Source of the DNA: an uncultured Opitutia bacterium
Lineage (GTDB): Bacteria > Verrucomicrobiota > Verrucomicrobiia > Opitutales > UBA953
Direction of reading: 5' to 3'
NCBI GenBank assembly: GCA_903929325.1
Contig: CAIYUD010000251.1
Location: forward strand, 1 to 34,520
Length of the DNA stretch: 34,520 nucleotides
A model generated the notes under the pieces. It was not told where the DNA came from. It did not search any database and saw nothing but the letters and a program-made list of their open reading frames with translations. Below, in pieces: positions 24,877 to 33,481 of this stretch; position 1 is the first letter of the stretch; the number at the start of each line of letters is the position of its first letter. The translations under genes were made by a program, and so were the position numbers.

Positions 24877-27384
24877 TTAACGCAACAAAGACTGCAGAAC
24901 GCCAACCATCGGCTGAGCAAGTCCGCCATCTGTACGTGCATTGACGGTAAACTGGGCGACTTGAGGCGCGGGGTAGGATTTTTCAACAATCACTTGTTGA
25001 ACGCCGCCGGCATTACCTTCGTTAAAGGCTAAACGAAGACGTTCAGCAAAAGCATCAAACTCTAACGAATCGCCACAGCGTTGCAGAAGTCGGCCTGAAA
25101 GATCTTGTGCATCTAAGCCACCGCGAACGAGTTCGCTCGACAATGCATTGGGACGCTCCCCGGGATATTGATAACGAGCAACCAGCTTAACTTGGTCGGC
25201 TGCAATCGTGCGCATACCTAAAATAAAATCGAAGTCGACGTTGGCCCGGAGCTGATTGAATCGCTTACGCGTAGCGAGATCCATGGGCAGTCGACGAAAA
25301 AAACGTTCCGTATTCAGCCAGAGCGAAACGCTGGCATCGGAGCAATAAGCCATGGTTGGAAGTTCTTCCTTGAGCTCAACTTGTCCTGCAGCCAACGCGA
25401 GACAGTTACGAATTTCTTGACCAATGCAGGGCGTGACCGGATCACCTTCAAACTCTACCATTAAAATGGCAGCGTTCGCCGTCACGCCGAAAGTAAAAAA
25501 ACCGCCTTGGGGGTCGAGGTAACGACCATCGGCGTAACGAATCATCGCGCGACTACGACTTAAGTCTGAGGCAACAACTTCTCCCGATCGTAGGCTCGAG
25601 CGAATCTGTGCGGATAAGCGCGAGAGTGCAGCTTCAGCTGCGACAGGATCGTTAATTCGAAAAACTAATCCGCAGATGACGACCGGACGGCCGGTTTTTC
25701 CGGCAGTGACGCGGATCGGAAATTTAGCGAAGGCAAAAACTTCTGATTTAGCATCCATACCATGACCGACTAAATCTTGGAGTGCTTGCGTTGCCACCGG
25801 GCCACCTACCCAGTCTAACCACGCCGAGAGCACAGGGTCGGCCTTCGCAGTAACAGCCACTGGTACGGCTTCGGATTTAATCGACTGCGTTGCGCCTGCG
25901 ACATCATTGGCGGCATGCTTGGCGCGAATAGGGGCTTCGGGACGAAACGTAAGCACCGCAAAACTATCGCCAGGGATGAGTCGCGTCTGTTCCTGGGGCA
26001 ATGCGCCAAAGAGCGTCGCGCCCCTTGGCCAGATTAACCAAGCGACAATGACGGCTACGAGGGCAACGGAAAGTCCGACAATCGCCGCCCGTGAACTTGA
26101 AGTGGAAACGCCCGTAGCCATCGCATGCTTAGGCTCATTACCCTTTAAGAGAGCAACGTTGAATCCAATGACTAAGGTCACAGCGAGAGGGTCGAACACG
26201 AGAACGAGGACAACGATGAGCCATTTGACGACGTCGTCGGCGGTGACATCAAACGCACGTGCAATGAATCGGTAAGTACCAATATCAGAGCGTTGAGTCC
26301 GCTGATCGAGTTCGTCTTTCTCTTTGGTTAACTTATTGATGTCTTTTTGCAACGCATCGACCTTGTTCTCGCCTGTGTCTGCCTTCTTTTTACTTTGGGC
26401 ATCCAGGGCGGCAAATTTTTCTTCAGCCACAGCCACGGCCTGCGTACCAACTTTATTCACTTCTAAAGCTTCAGCGTCTAATTTTTGTAGGTCTTGGCGC
26501 AGGGCATCATCAACCGTTTTCATTTCTGCAGCAATGGCAGTCGCTTGCTTGAGTTGCTCATCACGCAAGCGCTCGATGCGAGCACGGGCACGATCGAGGT
26601 CAGTAGCGATAGCGGAACGCTCGCTGAATTGCTGATCGCGCAGGTCTTGACCCTTACGGACACCATCTGAAAGGTTCAGGAATCCACTGTTACCCTGCTG
26701 GGTATAGGCATCGACCGCACGGTCGAGCACTTCAACGCGCTTCAGCAAACTCGCAATAGTCGCCTCGTCCGCTGCTACTGACTTAGTCAACGCATCTGCT
26801 TGAGCTGAATTACGCTCCGCGGAGGCACGCGCTGCGGTCGCACGGCGTTCATTGGCGGCAGCACGAGCTGCTTCAATACGAGCCAGTGATTGGGAAAGGG
26901 TGTCTCGCTCGAATGCCACGCGCTCTTGTGCACGGGTTAAGTCTTCACGGCTAATGCCGATGGACTGATTATTGACGCCGCGCGAAGCTTCAATCAGGGC
27001 TTTCTTGTCAATAATTTGAGCCTCGATACTGCGGATCTGACTTTCGGCAGCCCGTAATCCTTGATTCGTCTGCTCATAAGCACGTGCCAGGTAGCCGTAG
27101 TTACCGAGCGAGGTGATGCCAACAAGGACGACCAGAGCGATGGTCAGGTAACATTTAAGGGCAAACTGGATGGTCGCCCAGTAACGGTAAAGGAAAGAGG
27201 CTGCGACAAGCTTACCGATCTCAAGGGTGGCAGCCATGATCATCACAGGCCACTCGGAGCCGGCAAAGAGCAGGCCTAATCCGCGAACGGAGAAGAAGGC
27301 GGAGCAGCCAGCGATGAGGAAGGCGGAGGCTCCTATGACGAGTGGAAAACCTGAACGGGCAGAGGGAGCAGAGTTTTGGCTCAT
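24877..27384 (-). CDS. Large coiled-coil membrane protein of unknown function
   Basis: An 835-residue protein with a clear layout but no family I can name safely. Three N-terminal membrane helices (about 13-36, 44-66 and 76-98) include LEIGKLVAASFLYRYW. A long Ala/Glu/Arg/Gln-rich coiled coil spans about 105-365. Two more helices follow (387-413, with VFDPLAVTLVIGFN, and 434-452). The C-terminal 380 residues are globular and begin with PGDSFAVLTFRPEA, which recalls DUF3352-like proteins. The TM-coil-TM half resembles, from memory, proteins of marine phages and bacteria. The TM layout would leave the coiled coil on one side and the C-terminal domain on the other if all five helices span. It follows glyQS by 70 bases and precedes the lipoprotein gene by three. 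Confidence 0.78.
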   Translation of the reverse strand: MSQNSAPSARSGFPLVIGASAFLIAGCSAFFSVRGLGLLFAGSEWPVMIMAATLEIGKLVAASFLYRYWATIQFALKCYLTIALVVLVGITSLGNYGYLARAYEQTNQGLRAAESQIRSIEAQIIDKKALIEASRGVNNQSIGISREDLTRAQERVAFERDTLSQSLARIEAARAAANERRATAARASAERNSAQADALTKSVAADEATIASLLKRVEVLDRAVDAYTQQGNSGFLNLSDGVRKGQDLRDQQFSERSAIATDLDRARARIERLRDEQLKQATAIAAEMKTVDDALRQDLQKLDAEALEVNKVGTQAVAVAEEKFAALDAQSKKKADTGENKVDALQKDINKLTKEKDELDQRTQRSDIGTYRFIARAFDVTADDVVKWLIVVLVLVFDPLAVTLVIGFNVALLKGNEPKHAMATGVSTSSSRAAIVGLSVALVAVIVAWLIWPRGATLFGALPQEQTRLIPGDSFAVLTFRPEAPIRAKHAANDVAGATQSIKSEAVPVAVTAKADPVLSAWLDWVGGPVATQALQDLVGHGMDAKSEVFAFAKFPIRVTAGKTGRPVVICGLVFRINDPVAAEAALSRLSAQIRSSLRSGEVVASDLSRSRAMIRYADGRYLDPQGGFFTFGVTANAAILMVEFEGDPVTPCIGQEIRNCLALAAGQVELKEELPTMAYCSDASVSLWLNTERFFRRLPMDLATRKRFNQLRANVDFDFILGMRTIAADQVKLVARYQYPGERPNALSSELVRGGLDAQDLSGRLLQRCGDSLEFDAFAERLRLAFNEGNAGGVQQVIVEKSYPAPQVAQFTVNARTDGGLAQPMVGVLQSLLR

Positions 27385-27454
27385 GGCGTACCCTACCCTA
27401 CCTCGCCCTTGTCTGTAAAGCAGAGATAGCGTTACACTTATGTCACTCTAGGGG

Positions 27455-28957
27455 TTAACCGTGCACCTTTTGGTCAAGAAAACTGACGACCTCATCTTCT
27501 GTCATTCGAACCTGCTCCAATGTATCACGGTTACGCACGGTCACGCCGGCGTCCTTCTCCAGGGTATCAAAGTCGACAGTGATACCATACGGCGTACCAA
27601 TTTCATCCTGGCGACGGTACCGTCGACCAATGGCCCCTGCCTCATCATAAAAGACGTTGAATCGACGCTGTAAGCGCTGGTGTAAGGCTTTTGCACGAGC
27701 GACTAATTCAGGCTTATTCTTCAACAAGGGGAACACGGCAGCCTTGAATGGGGCGATGCGCGGGGGAAGTCGCAATACCGCACGCTTCTCACCCTCGACC
27801 TCATCTTCATGGTAAGCTGTAGCCAATAAAGCCAAGAAGACACGGTCGACACCAACCGAAGGTTCAATCACGTGAGGAATGAAACGCTGCTTCGTGGCTT
27901 CTTCAAACCAATCCAGCTTCTGGCCCGAAACATTGCTGTGCTGCGTTAAGTCGAAATCACCACGTGCCGCGACTCCTTGAAGTTCCTGCACGCCAAAAGG
28001 AAATTCAAACATGATGTCTGTGGTTCCTTTGGAATAGTGTGCTAACTTTTCCCTAGGGTGTGCGTAAAGCGAAAGCTTAGCGCGCGGAATACCAATGGAC
28101 TCAAACCAAGCCAAGCATCGCTCGATCCACTCTTGGTGAGACGCGCTCCAATCGGCTTCCGGTGAAATAAAGTATTCAATTTCCATCTGCTCGAATTCTC
28201 GGGAACGGAAAATGAAGTTGCGTGGATTAATCTCGTTGCGGAAAGCTTTACCAATTTGCGCGATGCCAAAAGGTATCTTCACGCGACCGGTATCGACGAC
28301 GTTCTTAAAGTTAATAAAAATACCTTGGGCAGTTTCAGGCCGCAGGTACGCAACTGCAGAAGCGTCCTGCATCGCACCCACGTGCGTTTGAAACATCATA
28401 TTAAAGGAGCGCGGCGGCGTTAAGCTGCCAGGCTTTCCAGTCGCTGGTGAGGGAATCTTTTCGATCTCTTCCGGCTTCGCCTCGGTAAAGTCTCGAAGCA
28501 CAATCGGCTCGAGTGCGCCTTGTTTGGCCAACTTGCGCTTCATGTCATTCGCAGCCTCATCAGCCTTCGCCTGCATGGCTTCATCCTCCAGCACTGAAAC
28601 ATAGCCGATGGTTTCGCTAGCCACGCGAACCGGGGCGAAGAAAAGTTGGTCTGCGCGGTAGCGCATTTTGGACTCCTTACAATCAACCAATGGGTCTGTA
28701 AAATTCTCCACGTGACCTGAGGCCTTCCAAGTCGTTGGGTGGTGAATGATCGAAGAGTCGAGACCAACGATATCATCACGGCGGTGCACGAAGTCCTGCC
28801 ACCATGCCTGCTTAATGTTGTTTTTTAATTCAACGCCCAATGGGCCGTAATCAAAAAAGCCATTAAGCCCACCGTAGATATCGGAAGATGGGAATACGAA
28901 ACCTCGGCGCTTACAGAGGTTAAGAATAGATTCCATGAGCGTGGATGCTTCGGCCAT
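27455..28957 (-). CDS. glyQS: Glycine-tRNA ligase, single-chain (alpha2) type
   Basis: Class II synthetase that charges tRNA(Gly). The ATG at 28957 gives 500 residues beginning MAEASTLMESILNLCKRRGF; the frame is open up to 29173, but that part runs through the MCE gene. Typical blocks are SSDIYGGLNGFFDYGPLG, RPETAQGIFINFKN, FRNEINPRNFIFRSREFEQ (motif 2 region), DLTQHSNVSG and EPSVGVDRVFLALL (motif 3), then an anticodon-binding domain. It is the eukaryote/Thermus-like alpha2 enzyme, not the GlyQ+GlyS tetramer. It lies 55 bases after the MCE gene and 70 bases before the coiled-coil gene. Confidence 0.96.
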   Translation of the reverse strand: MAEASTLMESILNLCKRRGFVFPSSDIYGGLNGFFDYGPLGVELKNNIKQAWWQDFVHRRDDIVGLDSSIIHHPTTWKASGHVENFTDPLVDCKESKMRYRADQLFFAPVRVASETIGYVSVLEDEAMQAKADEAANDMKRKLAKQGALEPIVLRDFTEAKPEEIEKIPSPATGKPGSLTPPRSFNMMFQTHVGAMQDASAVAYLRPETAQGIFINFKNVVDTGRVKIPFGIAQIGKAFRNEINPRNFIFRSREFEQMEIEYFISPEADWSASHQEWIERCLAWFESIGIPRAKLSLYAHPREKLAHYSKGTTDIMFEFPFGVQELQGVAARGDFDLTQHSNVSGQKLDWFEEATKQRFIPHVIEPSVGVDRVFLALLATAYHEDEVEGEKRAVLRLPPRIAPFKAAVFPLLKNKPELVARAKALHQRLQRRFNVFYDEAGAIGRRYRRQDEIGTPYGITVDFDTLEKDAGVTVRNRDTLEQVRMTEDEVVSFLDQKVHG

Positions 28958-29012
28958 AAAAGTATGCACAAACCTTCCCAACACCACGTCCAATCGGCAA
29001 GCCTCGATTGAC

Positions 29013-29888
29013 TTAGTGAGCTTGGTCCTCAGGTAGTGACGCCCGTAAATCTTCAGCCGATTGTCGACATTTAGTGGAAAAACGGCGAATCGATTCGCCC
29101 TCTTTTTCTGGCCACTCAACAAACTCGCGATCCAGGCTATCCAAGCTAGCCTCAGCCATTCGCAACCCTTCACGCAAATCGGCTAAATGGGTTTGGGCTG
29201 CGCCGAGAGCTTCTGGCCCAACAAGCCTTTCAAGCCGTTGAACCGCCAGCCGCAGACGGTTTGATTTTTCAGTTAAGCCACTTGGAGCCGCCTCGGTTCT
29301 GCGTACGCGTGCCTCAAGGTCAGCCAAGTCCTCCATAAATGCATCAACTTTTAGGCGAAAATCTGTAGCTGCGAGCTTCTGAACTAAAGGGACAACTTGA
29401 GCCGCAGCCAGCTGACTGTCGCAAAGCTGCCAAGGCAACTCATCGGAACCTCCAACGGCAACGAGACGCGGACTTCCGGGCGACCAAACTAAATCAACTT
29501 CGAGAAAACCTGAAGCAGGGTTCACGGGTACAAATTGCACACGTAAGCCTTCATCAATCTTTTCAAACATCTTCGAGAGTGACGGGTCCTTGGAAACATC
29601 CAACGAAAGCACAATCTCTGGACGAATTTTTCCTGATTCTCCGTCTGACCATAAGCCGACCTTAGTGACTTGTCCTACAATCACACCTTTCAGGCGAATC
29701 GAAGATCCTACGGCCACCCCATTTACTGAAATTTCTGGCCGCACGACATAGCGAGCATAAGGCACTGCTGCCGCACGCCGTACGAAACAAACCAGTAAGA
29801 CAATCGCAACCACAGCGGCTGCAAGGACCGCAACGCCCCAAAGGCGCCACCGCCTTAAGTGGTGGTTTGCGGGTAGCTGCCTAGCCAT
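29013..29888 (-). CDS. MCE (MlaD-type) domain membrane-anchored protein
   Basis: MCE proteins form rings that move lipids between the inner and outer membranes. The ATG at 29888 gives 291 residues and overlaps the end of pheA by 34 bases; a TTG at 29903 is the alternative. One membrane anchor (about 17-37) is followed by a single MCE domain (about 45-125) with EISVNGVAVGSSIRLKGVIVG and GFLEVDL. The rest is helical (about 165-285, with EARVRRTEAAPSG and LADLREGLRM). No MlaE permease or MlaF ATPase gene is in the window, so it is an orphan here. The lipid-transport role is inferred from the domain alone. Confidence 0.8.
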   Translation of the reverse strand: MARQLPANHHLRRWRLWGVAVLAAAVVAIVLLVCFVRRAAAVPYARYVVRPEISVNGVAVGSSIRLKGVIVGQVTKVGLWSDGESGKIRPEIVLSLDVSKDPSLSKMFEKIDEGLRVQFVPVNPASGFLEVDLVWSPGSPRLVAVGGSDELPWQLCDSQLAAAQVVPLVQKLAATDFRLKVDAFMEDLADLEARVRRTEAAPSGLTEKSNRLRLAVQRLERLVGPEALGAAQTHLADLREGLRMAEASLDSLDREFVEWPEKEGESIRRFSTKCRQSAEDLRASLPEDQAH

Positions 29889-30919
29889 TTGACATTCTCG
29901 CAACGCTTGGCGAGGTCACCAACTGCTTCCTGAATAGTGGGTGAATCCCAGTGCCCAGGAAAATCGATGAAGAACTGGTACTCCCACGCTTGTCGACGAC
30001 TTGGCCGTGACTCAATACGCAGCAGATTAAGTCCCCGTGAAGAGAAAGTATTTAAGGCGGCCTGGAGCGCACCTGGTTCATGCCGCAGCGTCACAACAAT
30101 GCTCGTCACCTCATCCTTTGCACCTGGAGGATTTGCCTTAGGCCCAACAACAAAGAAGCGGGTGGCATTGTCGCGACGGTCTTGAATCGCACGCACTAAA
30201 ACAGGTACACCACGAATTTCGGCAGCAGACGCTGCGGCGACCGCCGCAGAGGTCGGATCTTTGGCTACCGCTTCAACAGCTGCAGCGGTACTCGATGCAT
30301 CAACCAATTCTGCCTGAGGTAAATTGCGCGCCAACCAGTTTCGACATTGGGCTAAAGCAATATCTTTAGAAAGCACTCGTCGGACTTTATCTAAGGGACC
30401 TTGGCCAACTAAACAGTGCTCCACGTCGAGCGTAACTTGTGCAATAACTTTGAGATCAGATTCGGCTAAGAGATCTAAAGAATGACTCACGACGCCTTCG
30501 GTAGAATTTTCAACAGGGACTACACCGTAGGAAGCTTCGCCGCGCTGTACGGCAGAAAAAATATCGTCCAATGTGCGCATAGGCGCCACAGGGACACTCG
30601 ATCCAAAGACACGAATTGCGGCTTGTTGAGTGAATGAGCCTTCGGGCCCTAGGTAAACAACTGGCGCGTGCATCTGTGCACCAATCGACATGGAGATGAT
30701 TTCTCGGAACACCGCACGTACGCCACTGGAGGGCAATTCCTTCGACGCCGACACGAGGCCAGCTAAGACCTGCTCTTCCCGATGGGGAGCGTAGATTGCA
30801 GCACCTGCTTGAGCCTTGGCTTCGCCGATAGCACGCGCTGTCCGCAGGCGCTCAGAAAGTAGACGAAGGATTTCGCGATCAATCCGGTCTACCTCTTTAC
30901 GATGATCGTCTAAACTCAT
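29855..30919 (-). CDS. pheA: Bifunctional chorismate mutase/prephenate dehydratase (P-protein)
   Basis: Makes prephenate from chorismate and then phenylpyruvate, leading to phenylalanine. The 354 residues hold three domains. The chorismate mutase (about 1-85) has RIDREILRLLSERL and APHREEQVL. The prephenate dehydratase (about 86-262) has LGPEGSFTQQAA and the TRF motif at 253-255. The ACT domain (about 275-350) has GALQAALNTFSSRGLNLLRIESRPS, the ESRPS being the phenylalanine-binding, feedback-inhibition site. The ATG overlaps the scpB stop by four bases (ATGA). All key motifs are intact. Confidence 0.96.
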   Translation of the reverse strand: MSLDDHRKEVDRIDREILRLLSERLRTARAIGEAKAQAGAAIYAPHREEQVLAGLVSASKELPSSGVRAVFREIISMSIGAQMHAPVVYLGPEGSFTQQAAIRVFGSSVPVAPMRTLDDIFSAVQRGEASYGVVPVENSTEGVVSHSLDLLAESDLKVIAQVTLDVEHCLVGQGPLDKVRRVLSKDIALAQCRNWLARNLPQAELVDASSTAAAVEAVAKDPTSAAVAAASAAEIRGVPVLVRAIQDRRDNATRFFVVGPKANPPGAKDEVTSIVVTLRHEPGALQAALNTFSSRGLNLLRIESRPSRRQAWEYQFFIDFPGHWDSPTIQEAVGDLAKRCENVKWLGSYPQTTT

Positions 30920-31674
30920 GACTCGGTTGAAGGAGGCGCTTCACCTTCTTCGGATACTAATCCAAGATCTGCTTCTTCCACGGCGACAGGCGCAGTGGCG
31001 CGGGTAATCCACTCGGAAATTTGTGCAGGTGAAAGCACGTCGGAAGCAGGTAATTCTCCCAACGAACGTAACCCTGAGAAATCTAAGAACTTATCAGTGG
31101 TACCATATTGCAAAGGACGACCAGGTAAATCGGCACGACCTGTCACCGCAACGAGTTCGATTTCTTGCAAGCGAAGAAGCGCGCTTTCGATGGAGACGCC
31201 ACGGATGGATTCCATTTCGGCACGCGTTACGGGCTGACGGTAAGCAATAATCGCCAAGGTCTCGAGTGCCGCCGATGAAAGGCGCTGTGGACGCACTTCG
31301 CCGCGCAACAAACGAACCCAGCCTGCATAAGCTGGCGAAACAACTAAGCGAAATCCTTCAGGACCCTGAAGCACCCGGCAGACATCATTGGATTCGCGTA
31401 ACTCAGCATCCAACTGCTCCATGGCTTCGCGAATTTGCGTCGCCGTCACCAGTGTGGGAACTTGATCGATAATATCCTGGATGACCTCTTGGACAGGTGC
31501 GGCTTCTTGACCCGCAAGGGAGTCATTGGCGACGGATCCTGACTCCGCATCTGGGAGTGACGCACGGCGTTCGTCGTGGTGACGTTGCACAACCTTTTGG
31601 ATGTCCTTGATGGAGATAGGGTCCGATGTGGACAAAAGGAGCGACTTAAGGACGCGCTTGAGGTTGAATTCCAC
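30916..31674 (-). CDS. scpB: Segregation and condensation protein B
   Basis: ScpB is the winged-helix dimer that binds ScpA and SMC in chromosome compaction. The start is most likely the GTG at 31674, giving 252 residues that open (M)EFNLKRVLKSLLLSTSDPIS as in the family. The frame is open further to 31797, but that would cross the ilvD start. The second winged-helix domain has SSAALETLAIIAYRQPVTRAEMESIRG and GRADLPGRPLQYGTTDKFL, both diagnostic. Residues about 35-62 form a low-complexity insert. scpA, usually adjacent upstream, is absent; ilvD lies divergently there. It leads the operon that ends with the lipoprotein gene. Confidence 0.93.
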   Translation of the reverse strand: MEFNLKRVLKSLLLSTSDPISIKDIQKVVQRHHDERRASLPDAESGSVANDSLAGQEAAPVQEVIQDIIDQVPTLVTATQIREAMEQLDAELRESNDVCRVLQGPEGFRLVVSPAYAGWVRLLRGEVRPQRLSSAALETLAIIAYRQPVTRAEMESIRGVSIESALLRLQEIELVAVTGRADLPGRPLQYGTTDKFLDFSGLRSLGELPASDVLSPAQISEWITRATAPVAVEEADLGLVSEEGEAPPSTES

Positions 31675-31734
31675 GGGAAAATGAGTTGGGTTAAGGTAGA
31701 CGCGGCCGTAAGGTTCGCGTGTACAAAAACTGAT

Positions 31735-31749
31735 GTCGGCTTTGCCGAC
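31735..31749. repeat. Small perfect hairpin between scpB and ilvD
   Basis: GTCGGC, TTT, GCCGAC is a perfect six-pair hairpin, 27 bases before the ilvD ATG and inside the 102-base divergent spacer. It has no U-tract. It could be an operator half-site pair or a leader hairpin. No convincing promoter boxes were found in this spacer for either gene. Confidence 0.3.
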
Positions 31750-31776
31750 TGTCCACCGCAGAATCTTCACAAACTT

Positions 31777-33462
31777 ATGCCCGACCCCCAAGCCCAACGC
31801 CGCTACTCCTCACCTGTTGTTGACGGCCCTGACCGCGCCCCCAGCCGAGCCATGCTCCGGGCCGTAGGCTTCTCGGAGGCTGATTTTACAAAACCCGTCG
31901 TCGGGGTCGCCTCAACTTGGTCAATGGTGACGCCCTGCAATATGCATATCGACCGCCTGGCCACTGAAGCCGCCAAAGGAACCGAGGCGGCCGGCGGTAA
32001 ATCGATTATTTTCGGCACCATTACCGTCTCGGATGGCATTTCCATGGGCACGCAAGGCATGCGCTACTCCCTCGTCTCACGCGAAATTATTGCCGACTCT
32101 GTTGAAGCCGTGGCAGGCGCAGAAGGGTTTGACGGTTTGGTCTGTATTGGAGGCTGCGACAAAAATATGCCCGGATGTGTGATGGCGATGGTTCGCTTAA
32201 ATCGTCCTTCAATTTTCGTCTATGGCGGAACGATTGTACCCGGTCTTCACCACGGAAAGCCGGCTGATATTGTAACTGTATTCGAAGCCGTTGGACAACA
32301 TGCGGGCGGGAAGATGACCGATGGTGAACTCAAAGAAATCGAATCGTGTTCTATCCCTGGCGAAGGATCGTGCGGCGGGATGTACACCGCCAACACCATG
32401 GCCTCGGCCATTGAAGCTCTCGGCTTAAGCCTTCCAGACAGCTCTGCACAGTTAGCAAATTCTAAAGATAAACTTTCCGATTGTGCTCGCTCGGGCGCCG
32501 CCGTGGTTGAGTTACTTCGTCGGGGTATTCGCCCGTCAGACATTCTTACCAAGGAGTCTTTTGAAAACGCCATCACCGTGGTGATCGCCTTAGGCGGATC
32601 GACGAACGCCGTACTACACTTAATCGCTATGGCACACAGTGCTGGCATTTCCGTTACCCTTGAAGACTTCGAGCGCGTTGGTCGACGGGTTCCCGTGCTG
32701 TGCGATCTAAAGCCTAGTGGTAAATACAATATGGCCCACTTTGTTCGCATCGGCGGACTTCAGCCACTGTTGCGCCAATTGCTCGACGCAGGATTACTTC
32801 ACGGAAAGTGCCTAACAGTAACCGGAAAAACCATGGCGGAAAATTTAGCCGACGTAAAACCGTACGCAGCCAATCAGGATGTCGTGCGCCCCATGGATAA
32901 TCCAATTAAGAGTGACAGCCATTTGCGCATTCTACGCGGAAACCTCGCACCCGAAGGTTCCGTTGCGAAAATCTCCGGCAAGGAAGGCCTCAGCTTTACA
33001 GGCAAAGCGATTGTTTTCGAATCTGAGGAAGCGAGCCTGCGTGGCATCCTTGATGGCGCCGTCAAAGACGGGCACGTCATCGTGATCCGTAATGAAGGCC
33101 CCGTCGGCGGACCTGGCATGCGCGAAATGCTCGGACCAACGAGCGCCGTCATGGGTAAAGGCCTCGGCAAGACAGTTGCCCTCGTCACCGATGGACGTTT
33201 TTCCGGAGGCAGTCACGGATTCGTGGTTGGCCATATCACGCCGGAAGCTGCGGTGGGTGGACCACTCGCACTGGTGCATGACGGCGATACCATCACTTTG
33301 GATGCAGTGCGGAATGAAGTTAATCTCGAAGTGTCTCCAGAGGTACTCGCTGCCCGCCGCGCAAATTGGAAGGCAGCACCGCCACGCGAAACCCGTGGTG
33401 CGCTCGCCAAATATGCCCGCCAAGTTTCTTCGGCGTCACTGGGTGCAGTGACCGATCGCTAA
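31777..33462 (+). CDS. ilvD: Dihydroxy-acid dehydratase
   Basis: Third step of isoleucine/valine synthesis: dehydration of dihydroxy acids by an Fe-S enzyme. The ATG at 31777 gives 561 residues, the standard length; the frame extends upstream to 31576 only through the scpB coding region. Cluster cysteines are C54 (VTPCNMH), C127 (GGCDKNMPGC) and C199 (GSCGGMYTANTM), the pattern of the [2Fe-2S] group. Other family blocks are GGSTNAVLHL, MDNPIKSDSHLRILRGN, GMREMLGPTSA and TDGRFSGGSHGFVVGHI. It is divergent from scpB and convergent with the beta-propeller gene 19 bases downstream. Confidence 0.97.
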   Translation: MPDPQAQRRYSSPVVDGPDRAPSRAMLRAVGFSEADFTKPVVGVASTWSMVTPCNMHIDRLATEAAKGTEAAGGKSIIFGTITVSDGISMGTQGMRYSLVSREIIADSVEAVAGAEGFDGLVCIGGCDKNMPGCVMAMVRLNRPSIFVYGGTIVPGLHHGKPADIVTVFEAVGQHAGGKMTDGELKEIESCSIPGEGSCGGMYTANTMASAIEALGLSLPDSSAQLANSKDKLSDCARSGAAVVELLRRGIRPSDILTKESFENAITVVIALGGSTNAVLHLIAMAHSAGISVTLEDFERVGRRVPVLCDLKPSGKYNMAHFVRIGGLQPLLRQLLDAGLLHGKCLTVTGKTMAENLADVKPYAANQDVVRPMDNPIKSDSHLRILRGNLAPEGSVAKISGKEGLSFTGKAIVFESEEASLRGILDGAVKDGHVIVIRNEGPVGGPGMREMLGPTSAVMGKGLGKTVALVTDGRFSGGSHGFVVGHITPEAAVGGPLALVHDGDTITLDAVRNEVNLEVSPEVLAARRANWKAAPPRETRGALAKYARQVSSASLGAVTDR

Positions 33463-33481
33463 GCTCGCGCTTAAAAACCTC

